Assembly: GCA_004194705.1 (NCBI GenBank) | Contig: SADC01001373.1 | Location: forward strand, 106,011 to 170,010 | DNA length: 64,000 bases | Direction: 5' to 3' | DNA from: Ditylenchus dipsaci | Taxonomy: Eukaryota > Nematoda > Chromadorea > Rhabditida > Anguinidae | Shown: positions 10,757 through 22,975 of the stretch, piece after piece | Layout: every line of letters starts with the position of its first letter | Numbering within the stretch: the first letter of the stretch is position 1 | Translations under genes and position numbers: made by a program | Notes under the pieces: generated by a model | Database searches by the model: none | What the model saw: only the letters and a program-made list of their open reading frames with translations | Told to the model about the DNA's origin: nothing

Positions 10757-11220
10757 CAGTGTTTGGACTTTCAGAAAAGGGTCGTACTCGTACTTCGTAC
10801 TGCTAAATTTAGACTGTCGTACTTCGTACTCGTACCTCGTACAGCGAAAATTTTAAGCTCGTACATCGTACTCGTACCACGTACCTCTAAAATTTCTTCT
10901 CGTACTTCGTACTCGTACCTCGTACCACAAAATTTCAAGCTCGTACATCGTACTCGTACTTCGTACCTCTTAAATTTCTTCTCGTACTTCGTACTCGTAC
11001 CTCGTACCACAAAATTTCAAGCTCGTACATCGTACTCGTACTTCGTACCTCTTAAATTTCTTCTCGTACTTCGTACTCGTACCTCGTACCACAAAATTTC
11101 AAGCTCGTACATCGTACTCGTACTTCGTACCTCTTAAATTTCTTCTCGTACTTCGTACTCGTACTCGTAGTACGAGTACGAAGTACGAGTACGAAGTACG
11201 AGTACGAGGTCCAAACACTG
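10757..11220. mobile_element. hAT MITE with 8-bp target duplication
   Basis: CAGTGTTTGGAC / GTCCAAACACTG ends are flanked by identical GTTAAAAT (10749-10756 and 11221-11228). The interior is CGTACTCGTACTTCGTACC-type repeats, including three ~81-bp tandem units (10895-11145). An inverted CGTACTCGTAC block closes the right end. No transposase. Confidence 0.93.
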
Positions 11221-11459
11221 GTTAAAATTCTCATGACCAGTGTTGGGAATTTTCTGAAATTCTCGTACTCGTACTCGTACTTCGTACAAGTATTTTTTTG
11301 ACCTCGTACTCCGTACTCGTACCGCACTACAAAATCTCGTCGTACTCGTACTAGTAGTACGAGCTGAAAAAGGCTCTTACTCGTACTCGTACTTTACTCG
11401 TACCTGAGGAAAAGCTCATGCTGTACTCGTACTTGAATAAAAAATCCGTACTCTTTAAA

Positions 11460-14400
11460 TCCTATATACTAAAAGAGAGTTTGTGTCCGTCCGTCCGATT
11501 TTGTCTCAAAAATGTCTCAAAATTGTCGTTTAAAAGTTGGTCTCGAGAGGATTTCATTACAGCGAGAGTTTGTCGCTTGCTCATTATTATTTCTTGCGCA
11601 TGTTGAGCAGTTGGCTCTCTGAGATAATTTCGTGCTCGAGTCTCATCTTTCTCATGGTTGTTTTGTAAATCATCCAGATACTTGGATAAAATTTTTATTT
11701 TCTGAAGAAATTTTTGTGCTCGAGCCTTTTAAATTCTTTTGAGAATTTCTTGATTCAAATATGATTCATACTACAGTCCAGGTGCTCAATAATGGTAAAT
11801 ACTTGAAGTGCTTGGACTGTACTGTGGTTCATGGTTGTATCTCAAACTGAAGAATGAATAAGTCAAGATATTTAAGGGTAAGACTGTGGTTCATGATGCG
11901 ATCTCATTGTTGTTTTAATTTTTTCCTAATTTTTACTCAAGCATGTTTTGTTTTTGTGAATTGTATTCGACCTTGACTCAAGTATGAATCACGTTATATT
12001 CCAGCTGCCACAATAATGGTAAATATTGAAGTGGTTGGGCTGTGCGGTGATTTATGGTTGATTCTCAAAGTAAATGCAACAAAGTAGAGGTACTTGAGAA
12101 AAAGCGTGACTTCAAGCATGCTATCGTGGATCATAATTAAACCTTCATGATTACCTCTTCTCATGTTACATGGTCATGTTTCACGTGTCATGGTTATGTC
12201 TTTGTCTCATAGTTATGTTTAACAACATCTCTCACAGTCCTGTTTCATGTGACTTTGTCATGGCTCATTTCTCATGTTAAATGTCCCTATGATGATGTGT
12301 CACGTGTCATTCTTTTGTTGATTCGACTTACTGCTTAAAATAAGTTGTGGTCATTATTTATTCGTATAATTTTCAGGTGCTCATGTCAGGAGTCGTCTAT
12401 TCTCACTATTCAAGCGTTCGAACCGACGGCTGTCTTTTGGTGTCTGGTTGTAGCAAGCTTTCCTGCCTCAAGAATGAAGTTCACTAAATCACAGTGATAT
12501 CATTGTCTGTATTTGTTTGTCAATAAACTTTGTGGGGTTTAGCAATGTCTGGTTCCTGTATGGTCTTTCATGTGCGGTATTGCAATATAGATGCGTCGTG
12601 TCCATGCATTATTAATTGCTTTATCTGTAAAACTAAAGGGAGTTGGTTGACTTCGAGATGTGAATTCCCTGAGTCGTTTCGTGTTTCATTTGTGCATTGT
12701 TAGCATCATAAGTATTCACCTTGCTAACATGGTTAAATCACGTTTTCTCTACCTCTACTAGAGAAGTATTTGTATGCTTGTCCGCGCGCTTTTTAAAAGT
12801 GACTCAGAATTTTCGGTCTCGAGAGTAGTCTTTTGACACAAAACGAAAGCTTTTGTGAATTCTGCGAAAGGAAAAACACGCTTTGTCAGCTGTGTGAAAA
12901 GTGGTTATTAATCAATTTATTTTTAAAAGTAAAAATTCTCGAAGACGCTGTGAGCAAGCACGAATAGATAAACCACTGTCTAAATGTTTTTCTGTTTTTT
13001 TATCAAGGAAATATGAGCAGTTGACTCTTTCAAAAAATATTCATGATTGAATTCATGTATTACTTCTGACTTTGTAAATCATCCAAGAATCCGAATGAAA
13101 CTCCGAATCAATAATATCAGTAAGACTATCATTTTTTTCGACTTATTGTGAATCATCTAAGTACTTAGATTGATTTCAATTTCGGATTGAATCTTTTGGA
13201 CTTGAGTCTTTGGATTTTTTTGGAAGATTTCTTAACTCAAGTATGGATCATAGTTCAGTCCAAGTGCTTCAATAATGGTAAATACTCAAAGTGCTTGGAC
13301 TATACTGTGATTCATGGATGTGTCTCAAATATGCAAAAAGAACGTCTCAAATATACGTCTGTATTGTCTGTGTGTCCTGTGCACCTGCGTAATGTGGAGC
13401 GTATAATGTGAGATGTCACACGTTTCCTATGTCGCGTCGTACATGTTTTTCTATATGTCTCATGTTCAATGTCTTATGTGTCATGTTCATGTAGCATGTT
13501 TAAACTGAGTACTAAATGGCTTCTGTATACTAAATCCTACCCGATAATCATTTAAGAATCATTATTTTTTTCTTTGTAATCTTATATGCGAAAAAAGAGT
13601 TGTCTGTATGTCAGTCATCGCGAAATTTTGAATGCCACAAAATGTTTTGTCTCGAGATAAGAATAAAAAGTAATTTTTTTCTCGAGTCTTTGTAGCGAGA
13701 GTCGTTATTAGTACTTTTTAAGTGTGACGAGAAGTCGGCTCTCTCGAATTAAGTTTGTGGTCGAGACTCAGTGAGACGGAGATGCTTTTTTCTCGAATTT
13801 TCGTGAATCATCCAAGTACTTGGATTGAGTTTCAATATTTGATTGAATATTTTGAACTCGAGTCTTTTAATTTTTTTGAAATTTTCTTAACTTAAGTATG
13901 AACCATAGTTTCTGTGTCGTGTGTAGTATGTGCATATCTTACGTTATATTTGCTCATGTTTGGATCAAAGGAAATTTATTAATTATGTTTGAGAATATGT
14001 TTGAAATTGAATCGTGAGTCTTCTTCATGGAGAATTTTCGTGGTATTCTCATTATCGCTTCTTGAGTATCTGGAGCAGTTCAGAAGACGCTGTTACAAGT
14101 TTCGCCACAGAAAAAAAACTAACGCATTTTTAAATCATGCACAACATAAATATACCTTTATCAATCCCCACACACGTCTTGAAAAGTTAGCAAATGGAGT
14201 AATTCTGTGAGTCTCGGAAAGGACCTCATAGCTCACGGATCATGTTTCGGTTATGTGTGTTTATGAATCCCGTAACACAAAAAGACGCTTTTATGAATGT
14301 CACCAGAGAGTACAAAGCGAGCGCTTTTAGAATCTCGCGCCAGAAATAGATGCTTTGTCAGCTGTGTGAAGAGTAGATAAGTAATTGAGAGTGACGGTAT

Positions 14401-16224
14401 ATGATTATAGTTATCTCAGATTTGATTTCATAGATCTTAAGATCTTAAAATTTTTTTGAAGGTGAAATAGTCGAAAAGTGAATTAAAAATTCTACAGAAA
14501 TATTAGCAGGAAATAAATCGAAAAATGCTACAGAAATATCAGCGAAACATATATCGAAAAATGCTGCGAAATTATTAACGGAAAATAAATCGAAAAATGA
14601 TTCGGGAGAGTCGGCTGAAAATAAAACCCGCCCGTAGGGCGGGCAAGCTTTAGACTCTGACTAGCATTATTCTCATCATTTGCAGGTTGTTTCGTCCATC
14701 TTTATTATTCGGGTGTTGGAACTGATGTCTGCTTATACGTCATTGGTGGTGTCAAGCTTTTCTCTGAATGCTCAAGAATTAAGTCCCAAAATGTCTCAGT
14801 ATTAATTTCATGTATGTGTGTCTTCGTCAATAAAATTAATTTTCTTATGTACCTATTGTCCTCTGTGCCTTTTTAGCCTCTGTGTCATGTGTAGTCTCAT
14901 GTGTCATCTGTCTGAGTGGCTTGCTCTAAGTTCAAAATCACAGGAGATTAGTTGACTTTTATTTTGAGATGAGAACTCTTTGACTCTTTTCATCGAGACT
15001 GTCGTATTTTTGCTCTTAGGAACGCGGAGCGATCGGCTCGCTTTCGTCGTTGACTTTCATGTATTTCTTCTGGCTGTTCGTGAACCACCACCACAAGAAG
15101 CACAACGAAATAAGTAAAACTTGCTGCAAAATTCCAGCATCAAACAGAGCGAATGCTTCTATAAATCGTCCATAGAAAAAAAACGCTTTGATATATTCCT
15201 ATGCGAAAAATGGTTTTGTTCATTATCGCTTCTTGGTCTGTTCAAAATACGATTTTACAAGCCTGACCACAGGAAAAAAATAGAAATGCTTTTGTAAATC
15301 ATGCAGAGCAAGAATATGCTTTTATAAATCTCTGCACCCACATCTAAAAGGATTAGCAAATATAGTAAACTGAAACGAGTCAATAGCTCAAGGCTCATGT
15401 TTCGGTCGCACGGCTCATTCTTCAATTTGTCGCTTTAATTTCAATTGCCTGTATTGTTTGTCAATAGAAATTTATGTTTTTTGGTTGTCTGTGTTCTGTG
15501 TCGTGTGTAGTATGTGCATATCTTAGTTCATATTTGCTCATTTTTGGATCAAAGGAAATGGATTTATTATGTCTCGAGAACATGTTTAAATTAAATATTT
15601 TCTCGAGTCTTCTTCAAGGAGAATTTTGTGGTGTTCTCATTATCGCTTCTTGAGCATCTGGAGCAGTTTAAAAGACGCTTTCACGAGTCTCGCCACAGGA
15701 AAGAAGACAAACGCTTCTGCATAAATATGCATTTATCAAATAGCAACACACACACACGTCTTAAAAAGTTAGCAAATAGAGTAGTAGAGTAGTTCTGTGA
15801 GTCTCGGAAAGGACCTCATAGCTCACGGCTCATGTTTCGGTTATGTGTGTTTATAAATCCCGCAACATGAAAAAGTGCCTTTATGAATCTCACCAGAGAG
15901 CATAAAGCGAACGCTTTTGTAAATCTCGCGAGTCGCGACAGAAATAAACGCTTTGTCGGCTGTGTAAAGAGTGGATAAGTCATTAAGAGTGATGGTATAT
16001 GACTGTAGTTTTCTCAGATTTTATAGATTTTTAAAATTCCTTTGAAAGTGAAATAAAACCATTCTACGGAAATATCAGCAGGAAATAAATCGAAAAACGC
16101 AACAGAAATATGAGCGGAAAATATATCGAGAAATGCTGCGTAAATATCAGCGAAACAAATTCGAAAAGTGCTACGAAAAAATCAGCGGAAAATAAGACCC
16201 GCCCGTAGGGCGGGCAAGCGCTAG
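11460..16224 (+). mobile_element. Helitron-like element, family A (non-autonomous)
   Basis: The 5' end is TCCTATATACTAAAAGAGAG after an A. The 3' end is a GC-rich hairpin (CCCGCCCGTAGGGCGGGC) followed by AAGCGCTAG and a host T. TC...hairpin-CTRR with insertion between A and T is the Helitron signature. No Rep/helicase coding is seen. A second copy of the hairpin (~14628-14645, followed by AAGCTTTAG) ends an internal duplicate. The interior shows many decayed similar blocks (CTCGAGTCTT, TTCGGTTATGTGTG), as if assembled from several related copies. Confidence 0.82.
13880..16224 (+). repeat. Internal ~750-bp duplication in the Helitron
   Basis: The segment ~13900-14655 is repeated at ~15490-16224. 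Shared landmarks in order are GTCTTCTTCA.GGAGAATTT, CTCATTATCGCTTCTTGAG, GTCTCGGAAAGGACCTCATA, GCTTTGTCNGCTGTGTGAAG and the GCGGGC hairpin. A tandem array of 3' halves fits repeated rolling-circle end slippage or insertion of one copy beside another. Confidence 0.75.
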
Positions 16225-16924
16225 TATTTTCACAAATTTTTATTTAATTTAAGTAACATTTTTATATAATTTTGTCGAATGAGGAATCGACTACCATAAG
16301 GGACTATTTTTCTAAATTTACCTGGTACCAGCTTTTAAAGCCTTGAGCAACGCTGAAGCCTTGAGCAACGCTGAAGCCTTGAGCAACGCTTCGCATTGCG
16401 ATTTTTAAAGGAGTAGATATTTCACACACCATAAAATGAATAACACACCATGACCAAAATCTAGCTGCTTCGCATCCCTTGGAATAAGGCATATTATGAC
16501 TGAACCATGAAAAGGCATAGATTTAAAACGGCCGTTTCGCGTGCCTTAAAATAAGGAATACCATGACCATACCATAAAGAGACGTCAATTCAGAAGATCA
16601 ATCAGAGCATTTAAAGAGAAAATAGGAAATTTATGCTTTCAAAATGCCTTTCTCATTTAAAAACTCATGCTTTTATAAGAAATTCTGCTCAAAATAGCCA
16701 GAAAAAAACACTCGTACTTAAAGTTCTCTTCGTACTCGTACTTGTTCTTCGTCCTCGTACTCGTACACGTACCTCATTATTTTTTCTGTTCGTACTAGTA
16801 CTAGTACTCGTACCTCTGTTTTTCAGTTGCTCGTACTTCGTACTCGTACTCGTAGTACGAGTACGAGTTCCCAACACTGCTCATGACCGTAGACGTATGT
16901 ATGCTACCGTTTTATTATTCCAAC

Positions 16925-17055
16925 AAAACATTTTATGTTATGGACGGCGGACGGCCGGCTACTTCGTACGAAATTTCGGACGGCCGGCAGGACGGGCGGG
17001 GAAATTGAAAAAAATGGGACGGCCGGGCGGACGGCCGGCGTAAATCTCAAAAGAC
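16925..17055. repeat. GC-rich GGACGGCCGG repeat
   Basis: A sudden block of GGACGGCCGGC variants in otherwise AT-rich DNA, continuing as GACGGAGACGGGAAATT. Noncoding; possibly a MITE terminus or satellite seed. Confidence 0.6.
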
Positions 17056-17667
17056 GGAGACGGGAAATTTTTTATCATACCGGCAGGGGTCATTTGAAAC
17101 CAAATTAAATTTTATATTTTTTGTCGCAAATCCACTAAAAAGGTGACAGCAAACTGAGAAATAATGGTTTTAAAATGTCATTTCTCAAGAAAAATAGACT
17201 ACCAAAACAACCCACATATGACCAGTACTACTACACCAACCACTACCACCACCACAATCAAATTGGTTGTTTAAACTGTAAAGCAAGAAAAAAGCAAAAA
17301 AGATAAGTAGAAAACATGAGAACAAGCGAGGAGGGGCTGATTACCAATTCATGTAAAACACAACATCTAACTTACACCATCAAACTCTGGCAAAAATAGG
17401 AGTCCCTTGCCGACTGCGGACAAGCTTATCAAAATGGCCAGACATTCCATTGTTTGTCCAATGACCAGTAGCACCCTGGCTTGTGGTTGTTGGTTGCATT
17501 GAGAAATGGGAGAAAATGGGCCCCTCGCAGCAGTAGGATCATATCCAAGCAGCAGGCTTGTCTCACAGTTAACTAGATTTTTCAAAACTTATGACCTTAT
17601 TACTTGTTTTTATGCGAATTTTTTTCCAAAATTTCAGCGGGCTCAGCACGTTGGCTAAGCACCGGTA
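17056..17667. other. Noncoding, single-copy-looking
   Basis: Mixed composition with a run of ACCACTACCACC near 17230. I see no exon with a recognisable product and no repeat shared with the rest of the window. Confidence 0.4.
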
Positions 17668-17900
17668 TTAGGTCGTCCCAAAAGTTCGCAGAACTTCGCC
17701 TTGGTCCCCAAAATTGTGTTTTGTTTGTTGTTGACCTATTTTCGACTTTTTTGTGTTTTGCAAACAAAATATTTCCTTAGCGAAAAATTCAGCCAGTTTG
17801 GAAGCAAAAAAGCTGAAACAAAGTCAACAACAAATTAAAAAAGCGACAAAACGCAAAATGGGGACCAAGGCAAATTGCGCGAACTTTTAGGACAACCTAA
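17668..17900. mobile_element. mariner-like MITE with TA target duplication
   Basis: TTAGGTCGTCCCAAAAGTTC opens it and GAACTTTTAGGACAACCTAA closes it, flanked by TA. Inside each end is CCTTGGTCCCC or its complement. The TTAGGTTGNCCNAAAAGT theme is that of mariner ends. No coding capacity. Confidence 0.85.
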
Positions 17901-19254
17901 TAAGAGGTTGTCCTAATATGTTCGAATGAAAACACTCGAACATATTCTAAATGATTCGAAACTGTTTTCCTTAAAATAGATACATTTTTGTTAACTAAAC
18001 CAAGAAATTTTCATAACATTGCGTAGCCAGCATCTTAATCTCTCTATCGTATGGCAACATGCTCAAAATTTTGAAAAAGAATCACATAAAAACAAGAAAT
18101 AAGGTCAAAATTTTAAAAATCTAGTTAACTGGGTAACAATCCTACCAAGAAGTGACGCCAAAACAACAAGTGATATAGGGAGAATAACCCAAGGTCTTTT
18201 TGTGTATGTGGTTGTCTTTTTTCTCTTCCAAACACAAAAAAAAATTTAATTGTGGCGCCGAGTTAGTTTTTGAGGCATTTGAGAGGGAGGAGGAATAAAC
18301 AAAATGAATTTTTAATTGCTTTTGCATCAGGCATGAGTAATTGATTGGACTTTTGAATCAATTATCAAGTCTTCGAAATATATTGTAATCGATTTAAGCA
18401 TAGTTTGGCGCACGAAAATGAAACTATTAAGTAATTGCCTACCCTGTGCCTAAGTGCTGAGCCTAAACTTGTTGTTACAAGGGTAGTTACAGCGATTTTG
18501 GGAAGGACAGATTCTTGGGTGGGAGTATTCTATACCAGCGCTAAAAATCAAAAAAAGGTCCTAATATGTCATGAGTGAATATTCCTCCATCAATTGAGTG
18601 GGACTATTAAAAAGAAGTAGCCAGTCAATCCACTAAATGCACACCCTTCCCCCAAAAACAACAAGACGGAAAAACAACAACAAACAAGGCTGCCTTGCCC
18701 CAGCTGGGGGAAGGGGGGGGGCAAATGGACCATTCACCACTATATTTGCTCACGTTTCCTTGTCCCCACACAATTGGCCTAGGAAAGAGAACAAAAAATG
18801 AGTAAATAATTGGACGCACGGCTAAAGCAATTGGTGCTGCCTCCCTAGCATGGCATTGTGGCTGTTGGGGATTGAGTGAGTGAGTGGTGGGCAGACAACA
18901 AGAGGGGGGGGGTGCCTTAGTGTGTCAGCCCCCTTATTAGGGTGTGTGTCTGCTGCTGCACAGGGCACTAAGTGAGGGGGGGGGCGAACCAAGTCTCTAT
19001 CCTACCTTGAGGAATCCTTTTCCTATAAAGGGTCATCATCTTGGTTGGAGGGAAGGAAGCTGTGAAGTGGGACAGCAGCAGCAAAAAGGTCATCAAGAGA
19101 GAAGGGATGTTTTTTGTGGATGGATTAGTGAGGATGTTACAGGTGACTTCTGTAATTTCTGGTTAGTTAGTGAGAAGAAAAAGGATCGGTTGATAGCCCG
19201 AATATGTGGTGTAAGGCAGCCTCCCAGTTATAGTATGAAAAGCATGGCAGATCA
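17901..19254. other. Noncoding, with one decayed MITE
   Basis: Bases ~18430-18560 match the MITE at 22734-22975 (TAAGTGCTGAGCCTAAACTTGT, GGGTAGTTACAGCGATTTTG). The rest is simple-sequence-rich and holds G-runs near 18705, 18903 and 18976. An open frame at 18944-19258 is Gly/Gln/Lys-rich and not convincing. Confidence 0.45.
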
Positions 19255-19257
19255 GTA

Positions 19258-19333
19258 ATGGAGTCGGTAGCGCAGGGGAGAACGGTGGAGGTAAATGAAA
19301 ATCGGCAGCGAATTCGATTCCCACTCGAGGCAT
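19258..19333 (+). repeat. tRNA-like segment
   Basis: GGTAGCGCAGGGGAGAAC (A-box-like) is followed ~50 nt later by GCGAATTCGATTCCCACTC (B-box-like). The extra-long middle and imperfect stem argue for a tRNA-derived repeat, although a degenerate tRNA gene is possible. Confidence 0.5.
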
Positions 19334-19834
19334 GTGACTTTTTTCATTATTCCTCGACTTCTACTTTAGTCACTGCATGAATACGGTGTAAAGAGCACAG
19401 CAACTAAGGTGGTAAGCACAGTTGAATCACAAATATGCACATAGGACTTGAGTTAGGTGCCCAACCGTGGAATAATTTTCCCTGGATTACCTAGTGTTTC
19501 GCAAATACGAGCCCTAAATTTTTGACTTAACCGCAATGATGATCAGGTGAAAAATTGGTCAACTGTCGACTAAACCAACTACCAACCCTGTTTAACTTAT
19601 GCTGGCATATCCTGCGCATAAAACACAAGCCAAAGCAGGTGATTGGGGCCGGTAATGGTTTATTCGGCAGTTATCCTTTGACGCAGACAATCTGTTAGAG
19701 ACCTCAGGCTTAAAATGTATGGGATGCATTTTTAGTTATGCTGTCTTATTCGGCCGAGCCTTAAAGACTGGAAAATTCAATCCAAGTAAATCCAAACAGA
19801 ATTAAATAACTATAGTTGAGTGTTAAAAGGTACA

Positions 19835-21080
19835 GTTAAACCTCCGTATAGTGATTCTCGGACTAAAGTATAGTATAGCAAGGCATTAGGTGAATTCATC
19901 TACATCGAATTCATCTACATTTTGGCATACTGTTTGTAACGTTTCGGAAGAAATCTTAAACCAAGTTTTCAACTTTCACATTTAATGGAAGGACTGAAGG
20001 GTTATAATTTTTCAGGGGGATCCTTAAGAGATTTGCTGAGCGAAGTGGTATCTCAGGTTTGGAAGAGTTGAACTGGTCGGGTCTTTGCATGAGAGTGAAT
20101 TTTCAAAGCTTGCTTTTTAATTTAATGAAACCAAATTTAAGAAGCTTCCTCGACAACAGAACAGCGATGACTGCGTTGTTTTCACATGTGTGTTGCCGAA
20201 CGAGCATCTCGCGAGAGTTTGATGGATTTTGAGGCTGAAGAAGTGGACGCTTTCCGCAAAAGAATGGCTAAAGAAATATTAGCAGGAAAATGTCATCTGC
20301 GTAACATTCTCTTTGCTAAATTTACGTTACTCATTTTTTTAAATTGTTATTGTCAGTACAGAGGCGCCATCTATGATTAAGAATTTGGAAATTTCGCGAT
20401 GTAAAATTTATAGTACGTGCGTAGAGCATAAGTGAACCTCCTCATAAGTTAAATATTAAGGTAGGCTCATAGTGTACAGTGGCGCCACCTTAAAAACAAA
20501 ATCAAGGCTCGACCTTGGTCCTTCGGGGTTGCTCTGAATTATGGGTGCCTTCACGTGGCGTAGTGTTATTATACTTTAATCGGAGGTGGAAACTAAAGCC
20601 AGTAGGAATTGTTCCGCGTTTTTGTTTAAGAGTTTATGCTGTAATCACCAATAATTTTTCTCGCAAATTTCAACTTTTAATTTCTAACTTTACGCTCTTT
20701 CTTAATCCCAAGGTAGTGCTGTGCTTTCACTTTTACCGGTGTATCGATGACATATAACAAGTCCTACAGTACCCCCTCACTACTTTTTGCTTTCTATCGA
20801 TAACGCAATAAAGTGTTTGGCAGAGCGACCCTTAATTAAGCGACATTCATTTACATTGAGTTGCGTTGAGCATGGTCAAAAAAAAAACGGAAAGCAGTTA
20901 AATGTGGTCCCGATAATGGAAAAACCCAATAAATCAATCCAATTCCAAAATGGCTAATAAAACAATTAGATAAAAGTGGTAGTTTGAAAAAAAATTAATT
21001 TGTAGTGTCACAAACAGAATGCCAAAATGTAGATGAATTAGGTGTAGATGAATTCACCGTCGCCCGTATAGCAACTCTTC
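19835..21080. mobile_element. Inverted-repeat element with weak coding remnants
   Basis: Left end CAGTTAAACCTCCGTATAG; the arm GTGAATTCATCTACATCGAA (19890-19920) is answered by TAGATGAATTCACCGTCGCC (~21040). The loop includes a short frame at 20186-20380 with an acidic MDFEAEEVDAFRKRMAKEIL segment and another at 20515-20757. Neither is recognised. CAGTTNAACC ends suggest a pogo/Tc1-type element. The boundaries are approximate. Confidence 0.45.
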
Positions 21081-21224
21081 ACACAAAGTGGTTTAACTAC
21101 TTTTTTGTGTGTTTTCGGACCTGAAACGTGTAGAAAACATGTTTTTAGGTGAGGGGTGGCACTTTTTGACAATTGTTTTTTATGACTAAATTTTGACTTT
21201 TCACCTTGGGAGCCGAGGTAATTA

Positions 21225-21645
21225 ACCTAAAAGATTTCAATCTCGAGATTTTTGGGTGCTCAACCAAGTCTGGAACCTGCGATCGGTAGAGCTCGTGAGA
21301 GTTAAGAAAATGCAAAAAACAGCTTTGCAAAACATTCACTGTGGCGCTGAGATACCGTATATTCTCTATTAGAAGGCCCGGGCCTTTTATTTTTCAACCC
21401 TAAAAAAGTCGGAAAAATTTGGGTCGATTTTGAGATTTTGCGTGCTCAACCAAAATTTTAAAAGTGGAATCAGGTGAGCTCGTGCTACTAAGAAAACGCG
21501 AAAAACAGATTTGCGAATTTCTTTTCTAGGCTGATATATAGGTCCTCAAGGGGGGCCTTCTATTAGAGAAGGGGCCTTCTAATCGAGAATATACGGTATA
21601 GGTCCTCAAAGTTGAGGAGGCTGCCTTATTCCAGGAAATACGGTA
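21225..21645. mobile_element. pogo-type MITE containing a second MITE of its own family
   Basis: Bases 21225-21350 and 21601-21645 together match the interior and right half of the MITE at 10132-10385 (TCTCGAGATTTTTGGGTGCT, then GCCTTATTCCAGGAAATACG). Between them sits a complete diverged relative (21353-21598) with TACCGTATATTCTCTATTAG / CTAATCGAGAATATACGGTA ends, inserted at TA. Confidence 0.8.
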
Positions 21646-22733
21646 AAACTTTTTTTGCGAGGAGTTGCTATACTTTACTCCGGCTAATTCTCGTCCCAAA
21701 AATAGCAACGATTAAGACTTTGTCAGTTATGAAAAACTGAAGGTAATAAGGACATCCTAGTACTGATGAAATATCTTTTTTCAAAAAGTCGTAATATCGA
21801 ACCTTGTACGTATTTATTGGCGAAAATGTGAAAATTTTCAAAAAACGACCGGAAAAATTTGGGAATTCATGATTTTTGGGACTAGACTGATTATAGACAA
21901 GATAAACATAAAATCCTCGAAAAGTTTTAGGTGAAAAGTGTGGCATCCAGCAAAGGATCCGAGTTTTTCGGGTGTCGTTATATCGAGACTCTAGCATCAT
22001 GGTTTAACTGTATTGTCCACACACCCATAATTGACTGTATTGGTTAAGAGGTGGATTTGAGAAGTAGAAGGAGAACTGGTTTGGGGCAGTGGTCGAGGGC
22101 TATAGTGGTGGGTCTTGCCCTTCCGTTGGCTGGATGAATCAGTTCTCTTTTTTGCGATTGATGCAGCAAACTTTGGCGAAAACAAAGAAAAAGAAGGAAA
22201 TGTTTTGTTGTGCTTTTGTGGGATTGTCAGTAATGGTGGAATAAGGGAGGGGGGTTGATTGCCATTGCTTGTTCTACTGGATGCACACCACAAAACTAAA
22301 GGAATTTGTATCATTTTGTCTGAGAAAAATAGATTTTTTAAAACAAAGTCGTGAACTGAAGATCGGCCACTTTCTGACTTTTACAGTTTCTTTGAGAGTC
22401 TGGTTTTTTCAATATTGACGTAAAGGTTTTGTAGACTCGTGATTCTGACACCGGACTGTGTTTAGCGTGGTTGGCATGATTTGCTTATAAAGGTTGTTTT
22501 AAATTTTTGAAATTCCATGTCAAATTTCAAATTCCCCTGAGATAAAAAACTTTTGAACTTTAAAAAAATATAATGAAAATATAATTGAATGTTTGTTGTC
22601 TCAAAGAGAACTCGAAATTAGACAGCGATTTTAAAAAAAATCAAAAAGTAGTTTTGTAAGCAAATCTACCATGACAAACACGAATCCGGTGTCAGAAATT
22701 TGAGTTCACAAAACTCTTGTGTTAAAACTTTTG
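21646..22733. other. Noncoding
   Basis: Contains a decayed fragment ending GGTTTAACTGTATTGTCCAC near 22000. No recognisable exon. The minus-strand open frame over 21997-22314 is a low-complexity Ser/Pro/Gln run and is not supported. Confidence 0.4.
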
Positions 22734-22975
22734 ACCCTAGTAGCGAATACCCCCCCCCCGCTCAACGATTTTCACCTTTTTTACTTAAGTAAAAAGTACC
22801 CAAATTTATGTGCCAGTCCCCGGAAAATATGGGTAAACTCTTTATTAGTCACAACTTCCGTGCGCTGGCCTACCCCCAAGCCTAAGGGCTAAGCCTAAAC
22901 TTGTTGTTTGCAAGGGTAGTTACAGCAATTTTAAAAGGTCGGATTCTTGGGGGGGGGTATTCGCTACTAATGCCA
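22734..22975. mobile_element. MITE, TAGTAGCGAATACCCCCC family
   Basis: CTAGTAGCGAATACCCCCCC at the left and GGGGGTATTCGCTACTAATG at the right are complements. Characteristic interior: AGTAAAAAGTACCCAAAT, GCGCTGGCCTACCCCCAAGC and GGGTAGTTACAGCAATTTT. A near-identical copy is at 35365-35625; decayed copies are at ~360-600 and ~18430-18560. Confidence 0.85.

Larger units (their letters stand above)
11238..16879. mobile_element. hAT element with 8-bp target duplication, split by a Helitron
   Basis: CAGTGTTGGGAA at 11238 and TTCCCAACACTG ending at 16879 are flanked by CTCATGAC on both sides (11230-11237, 16880-16887). Both subterminal parts are CGTACTCGTAC arrays. Without the 4765-bp Helitron (11460-16224) the element is ~877 bp and has no transposase. 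The right part also holds three tandem copies of TTGAGCAACGCTGAAGCC (16337-16391). Confidence 0.92.

Noticed and set aside
18944..19258. 104-codon plus-strand open frame
   Set aside because: Gly/Gln/Arg-rich translation of simple-sequence DNA, with no splice or domain support.
21997..22314. 105-codon minus-strand Ser/Pro-rich frame
   Set aside because: Low complexity without motif or neighbouring exon.
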